Assembly (NCBI RefSeq): GCF_000482785.1
Contig: NZ_AXWS01000007.1
Span: 558,001-622,000, forward strand
Direction of reading: 5' to 3'
Length of the DNA stretch: 64,000 nucleotides
Source: Derxia gummosa DSM 723
GTDB lineage: Bacteria; Pseudomonadota; Gammaproteobacteria; Burkholderiales; Burkholderiaceae_E
Below are positions 35,761 through 48,557 of this stretch, one piece after another (position 1 is the first letter of the stretch; each line of letters opens with the position of its first letter). The translations under genes and the position numbers were made by a program. The notes below the pieces were generated by a model that had not been told where the DNA came from, ran no database searches, and saw nothing but the letters and a program-made list of their open reading frames with translations.

Positions 35761-36646
35761 GGGAGGGCTCCTGGGCGTGGCTGTCGGAAGCTGCGGGCAG
35801 CGCGACACCGGCCTCCGCGAGACGCGTGCGGGCCGACAGTCGCACTTCGTGATCCTCGTCATCCACCAGCTTCATCAGCACCTCGGGCGCGGCGCGCTGG
35901 GCAACTTCCCAGCGCACGAGCCATTCGGGGTCCTTGACGAGCCGGTCGAGCAGACCGACCGGCAGGCGGCGCGCGACGATGCGGCGCACTTCCAGGGTCC
36001 GGTCGCTTGCAAGCGTGAGCAGCGCGGGCATCGAGATGCGTTCGGCAACCTCGCAGCGCACCTGTTCGTCGCGGTCGTGCAGCATCGTCGCCAGCAGCGC
36101 CTCGGGCAGCCGGCGGGCGACGAGAGCGCGCACGTGGTAGTCGGGGTCGCGCATCATCCCCGGCAGGTATTCGGGGTCGAGCTTGGTCGCGACGCGGATG
36201 CGCACCTCGCGGTGCGGATCGCCGGTCATGCGCTGGAGCAGGCGCTGCGGCAGGCGCATCGCGATCGACAGGCGCACGGTCTCGTCGGGGTCGTCGATGA
36301 GCGCCGGCAGCCGGAACACGTCGGCGCGGCGACAGGCCAGCGCGCGCACCTCGAAGTAGGGGTGCGCGAGATGGTCGTTCGACACTTCGGGGTTGTAGCG
36401 GAAGAAGCGGTCGATGCGGCGCGCGTAGCGGTCGTTGATGCAGGCGTGGCCCGGCTCGCAACGGCTTTCGGCCACCCAGGTCTGGTACTCGCAGCTCGGA
36501 CAATCGATCGGCTGCTCCTGCCAGTCGATGGCGGGAATACCGTCTTCCGCGCTGTTGGGCACGCGTGCTTCACGGCGGACGATGCGCTTGCCGTCCTTGT
36601 CGATCTCGGTCGGCAGCGGCGTCATGTCGAGGCTGGGGCTCATCAT
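35753..36646 (-). CDS. 4Fe-4S leucine-rich variant (LRV) repeat protein
   Basis: 297 residues. An N-terminal cysteine cluster (CPSCEYQTWVAESRC and HAC) binds a 4Fe-4S cluster in the homologous Azotobacter vinelandii LRV protein. It is followed by about eight ~24-residue repeats of the type DPDETVRLSIAMRLPQRLL, HEVRLSARTRLAEAG, forming an alternating alpha/3-10-helix superhelix. Always nif-linked; function unknown, perhaps a docking platform for cluster proteins. The ATG overlaps the stop of the helical-repeat gene. Confidence 0.9.
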   Translation of the reverse strand: MMSPSLDMTPLPTEIDKDGKRIVRREARVPNSAEDGIPAIDWQEQPIDCPSCEYQTWVAESRCEPGHACINDRYARRIDRFFRYNPEVSNDHLAHPYFEVRALACRRADVFRLPALIDDPDETVRLSIAMRLPQRLLQRMTGDPHREVRIRVATKLDPEYLPGMMRDPDYHVRALVARRLPEALLATMLHDRDEQVRCEVAERISMPALLTLASDRTLEVRRIVARRLPVGLLDRLVKDPEWLVRWEVAQRAAPEVLMKLVDDEDHEVRLSARTRLAEAGVALPAASDSHAQEPSHE

Positions 36647-37245
36647 GGCGTCGGCTCCACTTGCGCCCAGCCATAGGGCTTGCGCGAGGGTGACGGCGGC
36701 GCGACATCGTCGTCGTATTCGTCTTCGCCGGATTCGTAGCGGTTGAGCACGATCGCGAGCAGCGAACCACCCACGACGTCCTTCGGATCGAGCAGGCGCA
36801 GCTCGTCGAGCGCGACGCGCGCTGCGTCGAATTCACCGAGACGAAGGTTGAGGTAGGCGAAGCCCTTGAGACAGAAGAGATAGAAGCGGGCGGGAACGTT
36901 GTCCCTCGCGTCGGCCACCGGGTCGTAGTTCGACTGGACCGCGTACCGGCTGGTGGCCAGCGCGATCTTGGCGATCTCGCGGCACTCGGCAAGCCGATGG
37001 CTGTAGAAATAGAAGCGGTAGAGCGCGATGAGCGTCGCCGGATGTTCTGGCGCCAGCTCCCGGGCCTTGATCAGAAGGGCATGCGCCTGCTCGGGCTGCT
37101 GCCAGAGCCGACCGCCTTCCTCGATGAGATTCTGGACGTCGGGTGGCAGGCCACCGCCGAGCACCGCAAGGTCGAAATCGAAGTCGGCGTCGAAGCCGCT
37201 GGCCGGATCGAATCCGGCGAGGGCCGCACCTTCCTGCGTGCTCAT
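36643..37245 (-). CDS. Nif-linked TPR-like helical protein, paralogue of the 53082 gene
   Basis: 200 residues. Helical repeat pattern: LLIKARELAPEHPATLIALYRFYFYSHRLAECREIAKIAL, then ARFYLFCLKGFAYLNLRLG and ARVALDELRLLDPKDVVGG. The same pieces recur in the 166-residue protein at 53082 (SAPECLATYYLLYKFHAG, ARFWLFTLKALAFISLRSG, LLDPQGGVGG). Probably a protein-protein interaction module of nitrogenase maturation; no defined function. Ends within the start of the LRV gene. C-terminus acidic then proline-rich. Confidence 0.7.
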   Translation of the reverse strand: MSTQEGAALAGFDPASGFDADFDFDLAVLGGGLPPDVQNLIEEGGRLWQQPEQAHALLIKARELAPEHPATLIALYRFYFYSHRLAECREIAKIALATSRYAVQSNYDPVADARDNVPARFYLFCLKGFAYLNLRLGEFDAARVALDELRLLDPKDVVGGSLLAIVLNRYESGEDEYDDDVAPPSPSRKPYGWAQVEPTP

Positions 37246-37271
37246 GGCGGTGTCCTGTCCTTGGCAGCCGA

Positions 37272-37670
37272 TCAGGAGATGCTGGCGGGCTTGCGGACGA
37301 TCGACGAGATGTCGACGGTCTGCATGGCCGGAGCCGTGCTGGTCTCGCCCGAGCTGCTGCACGCGCAAGGCGCCGCGTTCGGGTTGAAGAAGGTGAGACC
37401 GCTCTTGGTCGGCGTCTCTTCGAAGCCGATCGTCACGCCTTCGAGCATCAGGCGGCTCTCGGCCGGCAGGAAGAGCTTGAGACCGTTGATCTCGAGCACT
37501 TCATCGCCGTCGAAGGGCTTGGGCTCGACCGTGAACTCCGAGTTGTAGCCCGAGCAGCCGCCGGCCGTGACGGTGAGGCGGAAGCCGGCGCCCGCAGGCA
37601 GACCGGAGAAGCGGACCACGCGCGTGATGAACTTGGTCGCGGCGGGATCGAGGGTGACATTCGGAAGCAT
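37272..37670 (-). CDS. IscA/HesB-type Fe-S carrier with extended tail
   Basis: 132 residues. A-type carrier core: GAGFRLTVTAGGCSGYNSEF with the first Cys, LFLPAESRLMLEGVTIGF, and a C-terminal pair in APCACSSSG. In ordinary A-type proteins this pair is CGCG; here it is C-A-C-S, which keeps two of the Cys. The last ~25 residues (TAPAMQTVDISSIVRKPASIS) are extra. It is the third A-type protein of the window, next to fdxN. Confidence 0.82.
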   Translation of the reverse strand: MLPNVTLDPAATKFITRVVRFSGLPAGAGFRLTVTAGGCSGYNSEFTVEPKPFDGDEVLEINGLKLFLPAESRLMLEGVTIGFEETPTKSGLTFFNPNAAPCACSSSGETSTAPAMQTVDISSIVRKPASIS

Positions 37671-37708
37671 GACGATGGCTCTCCAGGGAGACGGCAGCGG
37701 AAGTTGGC

Positions 37709-37903
37709 TCAGGCCTTGACGATGCAGTCGTCAACCGGGCAAACGGCGACGCACTGCGGCGAGTCGAACTGGCCTTCGCATTCCGTGCACTTGTTGGGAT
37801 CGATCACGAACACGCCGCCCTTTTCACGGATGGCGACGTTGGGGCACTCGGGTTCGCACGCCGAGCAGCCGGTGCACATGGAGCCTTTGATCTTGAGGGA
37901 CAT
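37709..37903 (-). CDS. fdxN: 4Fe-4S ferredoxin FdxN
   Basis: 64 residues with two clusters: [12 protein letters not shown] and [18 protein letters not shown], the second with the longer Cys spacing typical of FdxN. It supports NifB action and electron supply to nitrogenase. Directly downstream of nifB, separated by an 84-base spacer carrying a hairpin. Confidence 0.93.
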   Translation of the reverse strand: MSLKIKGSMCTGCSACEPECPNVAIREKGGVFVIDPNKCTECEGQFDSPQCVAVCPVDDCIVKA

Positions 37904-37939
37904 GGTTTTCTCCTGGTCGGGAAGTTGAAGATGTGTTTA

Positions 37940-37974
37940 GGAGTCCGGTTCGCGCCTTGTAACGACCGGACTCC
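37940..37974 (-). other. Hairpin between nifB and fdxN
   Basis: Perfect 10-bp stem GGAGTCCGGT with ACCGGACTCC around a 15-base loop, after the nifB stop. There is no T-run. Probably stabilises the nifB message or reduces read-through into the fdxN-to-ferredoxin array. Confidence 0.55.
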
Positions 37975-37987
37975 CTGCCTAGGCTGC

Positions 37988-39583
37988 TCAGGCAGCAGCT
38001 TCGGCGGTGAATGCACCCTGGCGGATCGACGCGTCGCCGCGCGCCTTGTGTTCGATCTCGCCGCGGGCGATGCGGGCGCGGTAATCCGCGAACCAGTCGA
38101 GTGCCGCCTTCTCGATGAACTCGCCGGCGAACTGGTCGATCGGCTCGATGCCGGCCTGCTTGAGTTCATCCTTGGGGCAGGCGCCGATCTTGGCGACCAG
38201 CACGGCGTGGCAGTCGTTGATGGCGCGCACGATCGAGGGCAGTTGCTCGTCCTCGCCGAAGCCGCCCTGGCAGTACAGGTCGACACGACGGTGACCGACG
38301 AACAGCGCTTCGGACGACGACACTTCGAAGACCTGGAACTCGGTGACATGGCCGAAGTGCTCGTTGACGCGACCGCCGCCCTTGGTGGCGACGGCGACCA
38401 GCACCTTCATGCCGTCATCCGCTTCGGTCGCGGCCGATTCGGCCAGCGCGGCCAGCTTGGCTTCGTGCTGGGCGACGCGCTCTTCCTCGACCTTGTCCTG
38501 GTAGCTCTTGCGCTTGTCCAGGTCATAGACGACTTCCATTTCCTCGATCTTGTCGAGGGTGAACTCTTCCGAGCGGTCTTCGCCGAGCAGGCCGACGGCG
38601 TCGGCACGGCACTGGCGGCAGTGACGCATCAGGTTGGCGCCGCCGGCGCAGGCATCCTGCACGGCCTTCAGCTCTTGCGCCGTCGGGCCACGCTGGCCGT
38701 TGAGGCCGAAGTAGGTGCCGTGTTCCGGAGCCGAGATGAGCGGCATGATGTTGTGCAGGAAGGCGCCACGGGCCTTGACCGCGCGGTTCACCTCGATCAG
38801 GTGCTCGTCGTTGACGCCGGGGATGAGCACCGAGTTGATCTTGGTGAGCACGCCGCGGGCGGTCAGCATTTCGAGGCCGAGCATCTGCTGTTCATGCAGG
38901 ATGCGGGCGGCTTCGATGCCGGTCACGCGCTTGTGTTCCCAGAAGATCCACGGGTAGATCTTGGCGCCGACTTCCGGATCGACCATGTTGATCGTGATGG
39001 TCACGTGGTCGATGTTGTACTTGCAGATCTCGTCGACGTACTTGGGCAGGGCCAGACCGTTCGTGGACAGGCAGAGCTTGATGTCCGGAGCCTTCTCGGC
39101 CAGCTGGCGGAAGGTCTCGAAGGTCTTGGCCGGGCTGGCGAGCGAATCGCCGGGGCCGGCGATGCCGAGCACCGTCATCTGCGGGATTTCGCTGGCAACG
39201 GCGAGCACCTTCTTGACGGCCTGGTCGGGCGTGAGCTTTTGCGAAACCACGCCGGGGCGCGATTCGTTCGAGCAGTCGTACTTGCGATTGCAGTAGTTGC
39301 ACTGGATGTTGCAGGCCGGAGCCACCGCGACGTGCATGCGGGCGTAGTGGTGGTGGGCTTCTTCCGAGTAGCAGGGGTGGTTCTTGACCTTGTCCCAGAT
39401 TTCCTGGGGCATGTCGTCGGGGCCACCGGAGCTGCCGCAGCTGGCCTTCCCGGAGCCGCCGGTCGTGCCGCAGCCAGATGGCGCGGCCTCAGCGGCTTCG
39501 GACAGGGCACTGCCTGTCTTCAATGCGTCGATCTGAATGTAGGAAGTGGACGGCGGGGAGGTCGTGGCTTGCGTGGGTTGCAT
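37988..39583 (-). CDS. nifB: FeMo cofactor biosynthesis protein NifB
   Basis: 531 residues. Radical-SAM enzyme making NifB-co (8Fe-9S-C). N-terminal Cys/Gly stretch ([19 protein letters not shown]), substrate-cluster ligands, radical-SAM [14 protein letters not shown] (C-X3-C-X2-C), and a C-terminal NifX-like domain from about residue 400 ([22 protein letters not shown]). The ATG at 39583 is preceded by AAAGGAG. It has its own sigma-54 promoter with NifA and IHF sites. Confidence 0.97.
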   Translation of the reverse strand: MQPTQATTSPPSTSYIQIDALKTGSALSEAAEAAPSGCGTTGGSGKASCGSSGGPDDMPQEIWDKVKNHPCYSEEAHHHYARMHVAVAPACNIQCNYCNRKYDCSNESRPGVVSQKLTPDQAVKKVLAVASEIPQMTVLGIAGPGDSLASPAKTFETFRQLAEKAPDIKLCLSTNGLALPKYVDEICKYNIDHVTITINMVDPEVGAKIYPWIFWEHKRVTGIEAARILHEQQMLGLEMLTARGVLTKINSVLIPGVNDEHLIEVNRAVKARGAFLHNIMPLISAPEHGTYFGLNGQRGPTAQELKAVQDACAGGANLMRHCRQCRADAVGLLGEDRSEEFTLDKIEEMEVVYDLDKRKSYQDKVEEERVAQHEAKLAALAESAATEADDGMKVLVAVATKGGGRVNEHFGHVTEFQVFEVSSSEALFVGHRRVDLYCQGGFGEDEQLPSIVRAINDCHAVLVAKIGACPKDELKQAGIEPIDQFAGEFIEKAALDWFADYRARIARGEIEHKARGDASIRQGAFTAEAAA

Positions 39584-39640
39584 CGCTGCTCCTTTCAGAT
39601 CGGATCGATGGGGTGCCGGGCTTGGCGTATCGACCATTCA

Positions 39641-39655
39641 GCGATTTCTGTGCCA
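39641..39655 (-). promoter_or_regulatory. Sigma-54 promoter of nifB
   Basis: Minus-strand TGGCAC-AGAAA-TCGC: -24 perfect, -12 with one mismatch, spacing of GG and GC correct. Transcription would start near 39629. Confidence 0.8.
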
Positions 39656-39672
39656 CTGTTTTTATTCTTTTG

Positions 39673-39685
39673 AATCAATTACTTA
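39673..39685 (+). promoter_or_regulatory. IHF site of the nifB promoter
   Basis: AATCAA-TTAC-TTA exactly fits WATCAA-N4-TTR and lies between the NifA site and the -24/-12 element. Confidence 0.75.
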
Positions 39686-39709
39686 ACTGCTTTGTTGGCT
39701 TGTCGCCCT

Positions 39710-39725
39710 TGTCGCTGTCACGACA
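39710..39725. promoter_or_regulatory. NifA upstream activator site for nifB
   Basis: TGT-CGCTGTCACG-ACA is a perfect TGT-N10-ACA, about 88 bases upstream of the expected start. The site lies only 22 bases after the nifA stop codon. Confidence 0.85.
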
Positions 39726-39746
39726 AAGCCGACAAGCCTGCGAGGG

Positions 39747-41504
<1,758 letters not shown>

Positions 41505-41986
41505 GTGCATCCCCTTGATGAACGATGCGGCCAATGGCCAACACAAACCAGCTAAGTGCCTCGTCCAGCAATGCCCTCGGGCTTGGAATTCTTCTGTTTG
41601 CTGATCTGCCCGCGCGCCAACGTTCGAATTTTCGGGTTGGGTGCCAATTCGGTGCAGGCGTAAGAAAGAGCAAGGAACAAACCAAGACTCGTGGCCACGA
41701 CAAACCGAGGGTCATCCCTTAGTCACGAATTTGATCAAACGCAAAAGCTGATGGATTAAAGAGCCATTGAGCATTTCCACGCACAGGCGATCCGCCCGAT
41801 CTCGTGCAGGATGCGCGCCCCGAAAATCCAGTCGCCGCATCCACCGGCCGCGGCGCCTCACGAATGCCGCGCGCCACATCCGAATTTGGGGCAGTCATGC
41901 CCCAATCGGTTGCCCGGTCACCCGAACCGTGACAGCGACGCGCGCAATCGGCACCGTCCCGAATGTCGTGGCGAGCAATCCTTGCT

Positions 41987-42002
41987 TGTCCCATACACGA
42001 CA
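41987..42002. promoter_or_regulatory. NifA upstream activator site for iscS
   Basis: TGT-CCCATACACG-ACA, perfect TGT-N10-ACA, about 122 bases before the expected iscS transcription start. The spacer 41505-42149 between nifA and iscS holds no gene I can support apart from these sites. Confidence 0.8.
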
Positions 42003-42048
42003 AACACGACATCGCCACCCGGGTCGCACCCGGCCGCCTGGGCGATTG

Positions 42049-42061
42049 CAAGCCATTGAAT
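42049..42061 (-). promoter_or_regulatory. Possible IHF site of the iscS promoter
   Basis: ATTCAA-TGGC-TTG on the minus strand, one mismatch to WATCAA-N4-TTR, between the NifA site and the -24/-12 element. Confidence 0.4.
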
Positions 42062-42090
42062 TAAAACGACTTATTTCCCGATCAATCCGG

Positions 42091-42105
42091 TGGCACACCG
42101 ATTGC
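42091..42105 (+). promoter_or_regulatory. Sigma-54 promoter of the iscS-fdx operon
   Basis: TGGCAC-ACCGA-TTGC, perfect match with correct spacing; transcription start expected near 42117, about 33 bases before the iscS ATG. It shows that this ISC set is under nif control rather than the housekeeping IscR system. Confidence 0.93.
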
Positions 42106-42149
42106 GGTAGCGGTTGCATCCACGACCCTGCCAGCTACGGAGCCATCCC

Positions 42150-43361
42150 ATGATCGAGCGTCCGATCTATCTCGATTACGCCGCCACCACCCCGGTCGAT
42201 CCGCGTGTCGTCGCGAAGATGGTGCCCTTCCTGTACGAGCAGTTCGGCAACCCGGCCTCGCGCAGCCACGCTTATGGCTGGGCTGCCGAAGAGGCCGTCG
42301 AAATCGCTCGCGAACACGTCGCCCAGCTGCTGAACGCCGATCCGCGCGAAATCGTCTGGACCTCGGGCGCGACCGAATCCAACAACCTCGCCATCAAGGG
42401 CGCCGCGCAGTTCCACGGCGGCCGCGGCAAGCATCTCATCACCGTCAAGACCGAGCACAAGGCCGTGCTCGACACGATGCGCGAACTCGAACGCCAGGGC
42501 TTCGAGGTTACGTATCTCGACGTGATGGAGAACGGCCTCCTCGACTTCGAGGCCTTCAAGGCTGCGATCCGCCCCGACACCATCCTTGCCTCGGTCATGC
42601 TCGTGAACAACGAGATCGGCGTGGTGCAGGACGTGGTCAAGCTCGGCACGCTGTGCCGCGAGAAGGGCGTGCTGTTCCATGTAGACGCCGCCCAGGGCAC
42701 CGGCAAGGTCGAGATCGACCTCAACAAGTGGCCGGTCGATCTCATGAGCCTGTCGGCGCACAAGACCTACGGCCCCAAGGGCATCGGCGCGCTGTACGTG
42801 CGCCGCAAGCCGCGTGTGCGCATCGAGGCGCAGATGCACGGCGGCGGTCATGAACGCGGCTTCCGCTCGGGCACGCTGGCCGTGCATCAGATCGTCGGCA
42901 TGGGCGAGGCCTATCGCCTCGTGCACCAGCACATGCATGAAGAGAACGTGCGCATCAAGACGCTGCGTGACCGCCTCTGGTCCGGCCTCAGCAAGATGGA
43001 CGAGGTCTTCCTCAACGGCGATCTCGAACAGCGCGTGCCACACAACCTCAACGTCAGCTTCAACTTCGTCGAAGGCGAGTCGCTGCTGATGGGCATCAAG
43101 GGCGTCGCCGTCTCGTCGGGCTCGGCCTGCACCTCGGCCAGCCTGGAGCCGTCCTACGTGCTGCGCGCCCTCGGCCGCAGCGACGAGCTGGCGCACAGCT
43201 CGATCCGTTTCTCGATCGGCCGCTTCACGACCGAGGAAGAAGTTGACCGCACGATCGAACAGGTCACCACCGCGGTCGCCAAGCTCCGCGAACTGAGCCC
43301 CCTGTGGGACATGCACCGCGAAGGCATCGACCTGTCCACGGTCCAGTGGGCTGAACACTGA
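42150..43361 (+). CDS. iscS: Cysteine desulfurase IscS (nif-controlled)
   Basis: 403 residues. IscS type: [42 protein letters not shown] Lys in [16 protein letters not shown], and the long active loop [21 protein letters not shown]. First gene of a set continuing with iscU, two A-type carriers, hscA and fdx. Together with nifS it is the second desulfurase in the window. Confidence 0.95.
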   Translation: MIERPIYLDYAATTPVDPRVVAKMVPFLYEQFGNPASRSHAYGWAAEEAVEIAREHVAQLLNADPREIVWTSGATESNNLAIKGAAQFHGGRGKHLITVKTEHKAVLDTMRELERQGFEVTYLDVMENGLLDFEAFKAAIRPDTILASVMLVNNEIGVVQDVVKLGTLCREKGVLFHVDAAQGTGKVEIDLNKWPVDLMSLSAHKTYGPKGIGALYVRRKPRVRIEAQMHGGGHERGFRSGTLAVHQIVGMGEAYRLVHQHMHEENVRIKTLRDRLWSGLSKMDEVFLNGDLEQRVPHNLNVSFNFVEGESLLMGIKGVAVSSGSACTSASLEPSYVLRALGRSDELAHSSIRFSIGRFTTEEEVDRTIEQVTTAVAKLRELSPLWDMHREGIDLSTVQWAEH

Positions 43362-43397
43362 AATCCTCATCTTCAACGCATCTTCGGGAGTAGGAAC

Positions 43398-43817
43398 ATG
43401 GCTTACAGCGACAAGGTTCTCGACCACTACGACAACCCGCGCAATGTCGGCGCGATGGACTCCGGCGACGACACCGTCGGCACCGGCATGGTCGGCGCGC
43501 CGGCCTGCGGCGACGTGATGCGCCTGCAGATCAAGGTGAACGAGGCCGGCGTGATCGAGGACGCCAAGTTCAAGACCTACGGCTGCGGCTCGGCCATCGC
43601 CTCCAGCTCGCTTGTGACCGAATGGGTCAAGGGCAAGACGCTCGACGAAGCCCTCGCCATCAAGAACACCGACATCGCGGAAGAGCTCGCCCTCCCGCCC
43701 GTCAAGATCCACTGCTCGATCCTCGCCGAGGACGCGATCAAGGCCGCGGTCGCCGACTACCGCACCAAGACCACGATCGCCGATGCCGGCGCCACCACCG
43801 CGGAGACCCAGCAATGA
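43398..43817 (+). CDS. iscU: IscU scaffold protein (NifU N-domain type)
   Basis: 139 residues. Fe-S scaffold; three ligand cysteines in ACGDVM (with the conserved Asp), [11 protein letters not shown] and HCSILAED, where IscU has its LPPVKIHCS site for HscA recognition (LPPVK is intact). The last ~15 residues ([14 protein letters not shown]) are an extra tail. Replaces NifU, of which no two- or three-domain version is seen here. Confidence 0.95.
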   Translation: MAYSDKVLDHYDNPRNVGAMDSGDDTVGTGMVGAPACGDVMRLQIKVNEAGVIEDAKFKTYGCGSAIASSSLVTEWVKGKTLDEALAIKNTDIAEELALPPVKIHCSILAEDAIKAAVADYRTKTTIADAGATTAETQQ

Positions 43818-44170
43818 GCACCGACGTTCTCGAAGAAGCCCCCGCCCTGCTCAACATGAGCGATTCGGCGGCCGCCAAGATCCAGGAACTCATCACCGAG
43901 GAAGGCAACCCCGAACTCAAGCTGCGCATCTACGTGTCGGGCGGCGGCTGCTCTGGCTTCCAGTACGGCTTCGCGTTCGAAGAGACCGTCAACGAAGACG
44001 ACATGCGTGTCGAGAAGCACGGTGTGTCGATCGTCGTCGACGCGATGAGCCTCCAGTACCTGACCGGCGCCAACATCGATTACGAAGACAGCCTCGAAGG
44101 CTCGCGCTTCGTGATCAAGAACCCGAATGCCACCAGCACCTGCGGCTGCGGCAGCTCGTTCTCGGTCTGA
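43814..44170 (+). CDS. A-type Fe-S carrier, ErpA-like
   Basis: 118 residues. [18 protein letters not shown] with the first Cys and the C-terminal CGCGSSFSV pair; the ErpA-like features are VNEDD and [16 protein letters not shown]. Overlaps the iscU stop (ATGA). Its tandem placement with a second A-type gene is unusual for isc operons, which normally carry one. Confidence 0.88.
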   Translation: MSTDVLEEAPALLNMSDSAAAKIQELITEEGNPELKLRIYVSGGGCSGFQYGFAFEETVNEDDMRVEKHGVSIVVDAMSLQYLTGANIDYEDSLEGSRFVIKNPNATSTCGCGSSFSV

Positions 44171-44180
44171 GGTCGGCGAC

Positions 44181-44504
44181 ATGGCGATCACCGTCACCGA
44201 ACCGGCAGCGCGTCAGATCACGAAGTCGCTGGTCAAGCGTGGCAAGGGCCTCGGCCTGCGCCTCGCGGTCAAGACCAGCGGCTGCTCGGGCTTCGCGTAT
44301 GCGCTCGAATTCGTCGACGAGGCCGAAGGCAGCGACAACGTGTACGAAGGTTTCGGCGTGAAGATCTACGTCGATCCCAAGAGTCTCGCGATGCTTGACG
44401 GCACCGAACTCGACTTCGTGCGCGAAGGCCTCAACGAAGGCTTCAAGTTCAACAACCCGAATGTCACCGCCGCCTGCGGCTGCGGCGAGAGCTTCGCGGT
44501 CTGA
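44181..44504 (+). CDS. iscA: A-type Fe-S carrier IscA
   Basis: 107 residues. [18 protein letters not shown] and the C-terminal CGCGESFAV, with [18 protein letters not shown], the IscA signature. Follows the ErpA-like gene by ten bases and precedes hscA by 192 bases containing a long hairpin. Confidence 0.9.
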   Translation: MAITVTEPAARQITKSLVKRGKGLGLRLAVKTSGCSGFAYALEFVDEAEGSDNVYEGFGVKIYVDPKSLAMLDGTELDFVREGLNEGFKFNNPNVTAACGCGESFAV

Positions 44505-44577
44505 CGCAGCCGGGCTGCCTTGCAAGCCCTTGCAGCACGACCCTGAAGCTTCCGGGGATCCGGCCGGATTCCCGGAG

Positions 44578-44620
44578 GGTTGGATGTCCGCCCCGCGCCC
44601 GGCGGAGCGGACATCCAACC
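44578..44620 (+). other. Hairpin between iscA and hscA
   Basis: A 14-bp perfect inverted repeat (GGTTGGATGTCCGC and its complement) around a 15-base loop, in the spacer 44505-44696. No T-run follows, so it may be an mRNA-stabilising or attenuating structure rather than a terminator. Confidence 0.6.
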
Positions 44621-44696
44621 TCGACTCCGGTGCTCCATCGACTCCCCGCGATGGACGGCACCCCTCCTCTCCCATCCTCCTCGACGCGAACCGACC

Positions 44697-46637
<1,941 letters not shown>

Positions 46638-46651
46638 AGCCGGAGCCAAAC

Positions 46652-46987
46652 ATGCCGATCGTCAAGGTCCTGCCACACCCCGATCTCTGCCCAGAGGGTG
46701 CGAGCTTCGACGTCAAGAAGGGCAAGTCGCTCGTCGATGCGCTGCTCGCCAATGGCATCGAGATCGAGCACGCCTGCGAGAAGGTCTGCGCCTGCGCCAC
46801 CTGTCACGTGCACATCCGCCAGGGCAAGAACTCCGTCAAGGAAGCCGACGACGAGGAAGAGGACGAGCTCGACAACGCCTGGGGCCTCGACCCCGATTCG
46901 CGGCTCGCCTGCTGCGTCAAGCTCGGCGAGGTCGACCTGGTGGTTGAACTGCCCAAGCACACACGCAATCTTGCCCGCGAACACTAA
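46652..46987 (+). CDS. fdx: ISC-type 2Fe-2S ferredoxin Fdx
   Basis: 111 residues. Adrenodoxin-like with C-X5-C-X2-C (CEKVCACATC) and the last Cys in SRLACCVK. Works with IscS/IscU as electron donor for cluster assembly. Last gene of the nif ISC operon, followed by a strong terminator. Confidence 0.93.
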   Translation: MPIVKVLPHPDLCPEGASFDVKKGKSLVDALLANGIEIEHACEKVCACATCHVHIRQGKNSVKEADDEEEDELDNAWGLDPDSRLACCVKLGEVDLVVELPKHTRNLAREH

Positions 46988-47007
46988 GCGACATTGCCGA
47001 CAAACGG

Positions 47008-47039
47008 GCGCGTCACGGGCAACCGTGACGCGCTTTTTT
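47008..47039 (+). terminator. Rho-independent terminator after fdx
   Basis: 11-bp stem GCGCGTCACGG with a four-base GCAA loop and six T. Ends the iscS-to-fdx transcript. Confidence 0.93.
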
Positions 47040-47068
47040 GTTGCCTGCGCATGGCATGGTCAGGCAAT

Positions 47069-47086
47069 CATGCAAGCGTTTGCATG
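47069..47086. promoter_or_regulatory. LacI/PurR-type operator candidate
   Basis: CATGCAAGCGTTTGCATG is a palindrome broken at one symmetric pair, with the central GCAA-n-CG-n-TTGC look of LacI/GalR-family sites. It lies 314 bases before nifV; its target is unclear. Apart from the fdx terminator, this site and the nifV control elements, 46988-47382 holds nothing I can identify. Confidence 0.4.
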
Positions 47087-47255
47087 AAGCGGATCGGGTG
47101 TTATTGCGGTGGCGATTCCGCCCGCATGACCGACTCGCTTGCGCCAGATCAAGGCGCCAGCCGTCGCAATGCCAGCCGTCTTCTTAAGCCGCTTTTTCCG
47201 CACTTCTTCAGTCCGTTTCCGACGCCTTCGACACCCCTCTTCCTCTCCGATCTGC

Positions 47256-47271
47256 TGTGTCAAAGCCTACA
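47256..47271. promoter_or_regulatory. NifA upstream activator site for nifV
   Basis: TGT-GTCAAAGCCT-ACA, perfect TGT-N10-ACA, about 100 bases before the expected transcription start. Confidence 0.8.
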
Positions 47272-47309
47272 AACGCTACAAGCCGATAGGGTTGTAATTT
47301 GTCCTTTTA

Positions 47310-47322
47310 AATCAATGACTTA
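47310..47322 (+). promoter_or_regulatory. IHF site of the nifV promoter
   Basis: AATCAA-TGAC-TTA exactly fits WATCAA-N4-TTR, between the NifA site and the promoter, in a short AT-rich stretch. Confidence 0.75.
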
Positions 47323-47337
47323 ATGAGCGCAATGGCG

Positions 47338-47352
47338 TGGCACACCGCTTGC
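47338..47352 (+). promoter_or_regulatory. Sigma-54 promoter of nifV-nifW-fixABCX
   Basis: TGGCAC-ACCGC-TTGC, perfect -24/-12 element; transcription start near 47364, 19 bases before the nifV ATG. The same promoter probably serves all genes to 53582 because no terminator with a T-run was seen between them. Confidence 0.93.
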
Positions 47353-47382
47353 TGATGACCCGGCAACCAGGGAGCCAGATCC

Positions 47383-48522
47383 ATGAGCCCGATCATCAAC
47401 GACACGACCTTGCGCGACGGCGAGCAGACCGCCGGCGTCGCATTCACGGCCGACGAGAAGCGCGCCATCGCGCAGGCTCTCGATGCCGCCGGCGTGCCGG
47501 AGCTAGAGGTGGGCATTCCGGCCATGGGTGCCACCGAGCTCGACGTCATCCATTCCATCGCTGGCCTCGGTCTGGGCGCCAAGCTCATGGTCTGGGGTCG
47601 CATGTGCGAGAACGATCTCAAGGCCGCGCTCGCCTGCCCGATCGACATCTGCCACCTGTCCATCCCCGTGTCCGACGTGCAGATCGAGCGCAAGCTGCGC
47701 CGCTCGCGCGACTGGGTGCTCGACCAGGTGCGCTACTGGGTCGCCAAGGGACTGGATGCCGGCGTGGACGTATCGGTCGGCTTTGAAGATGCCTCGCGCG
47801 CCGACCAGTCCTTCCTGGCCCGCGTGGGCGAGGTGGCGCAGGCCACCGGCGCGCGTCGCGTGCGCTATGCCGACACGCTCGGCGTGCTCGATCCGTTCAC
47901 CACGTTCGAGCACATCCGCAACCTGCGCAAGGCCATCGACATCGAGATCGAGATCCACGCCCACAACGACCTGGGTCTCGCCACCTCCAACACCCTCGCT
48001 GCTCTGCTCGCGGGTGCAACCCATGCCAATACCACCGTCAACGGCCTCGGCGAGCGCGCGGGCAACGCAGCGCTCGAAGAGGTGGTGATGGGGATGAGGC
48101 ATCTCTACGCGATCGACTGCAATGTCGATACCCGCGCCCTGCCCGGCATCTCGCGCCTCGTGGCGCAGGCCTCGGGCCGGCCGGTGGCGGCCAACAAGAG
48201 CATCGTCGGCGATGCCGTCTTCACGCATGAAGCGGGCATCCATGTCGACGGCCTGCTCAAGGACCGCGCGAACTACGAAGGCTTCGACCCGGCCGAAGTC
48301 GGCCGCGAGCACCGCACGGTACTCGGCAAGCATTCGGGCTCCAGCGCCGTGACCGCCGCCTATGCGCGACTCGGCCTGCTGCTCAGCTCGGTCGAGGCCA
48401 ACGAATTGCTCGGCCGCATCCGTCAGCACGTGATGCTGACGAAGCGGGAGCCGACGAGCGATGAACTCAAGCGCTTCTACATCGAAGCCGAGTTCGCCGA
48501 GGCGACGGTGCATCGCGCCTGA
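47383..48522 (+). CDS. nifV: Homocitrate synthase NifV
   Basis: 379 residues. Condenses acetyl-CoA with 2-oxoglutarate to homocitrate, the organic ligand of FeMo-co. [15 protein letters not shown] with the metal Asp, [23 protein letters not shown] with the HxH metal site, and [13 protein letters not shown] near the end. Full length. Confidence 0.96.
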   Translation: MSPIINDTTLRDGEQTAGVAFTADEKRAIAQALDAAGVPELEVGIPAMGATELDVIHSIAGLGLGAKLMVWGRMCENDLKAALACPIDICHLSIPVSDVQIERKLRRSRDWVLDQVRYWVAKGLDAGVDVSVGFEDASRADQSFLARVGEVAQATGARRVRYADTLGVLDPFTTFEHIRNLRKAIDIEIEIHAHNDLGLATSNTLAALLAGATHANTTVNGLGERAGNAALEEVVMGMRHLYAIDCNVDTRALPGISRLVAQASGRPVAANKSIVGDAVFTHEAGIHVDGLLKDRANYEGFDPAEVGREHRTVLGKHSGSSAVTAAYARLGLLLSSVEANELLGRIRQHVMLTKREPTSDELKRFYIEAEFAEATVHRA

Positions 48523-48557
48523 TCGCATTCAACGCAACCCTCCATCGGAGACCCGCC

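Noticed and set aside
35136-36646. LRV and NifZ repeats as possible CRISPR or DNA repeats
   Set aside because: The periodicity is in the protein only; nucleotide repeats are not conserved and no spacers are present. No CRISPR array or insertion sequence was seen anywhere in the window.
41640-41660. Sigma-54-like element upstream of nifA (TTGGCACCCAACCCGA on the minus strand)
   Set aside because: The -24 part is good but the -12 doublet is GA rather than GC; not enough for a promoter call.
41719-42051. Small open frames in the nifA-iscS spacer
   Set aside because: Overlap the NifA site, have no ribosome binding site and no recognisable protein pattern; the spacer is regulatory.
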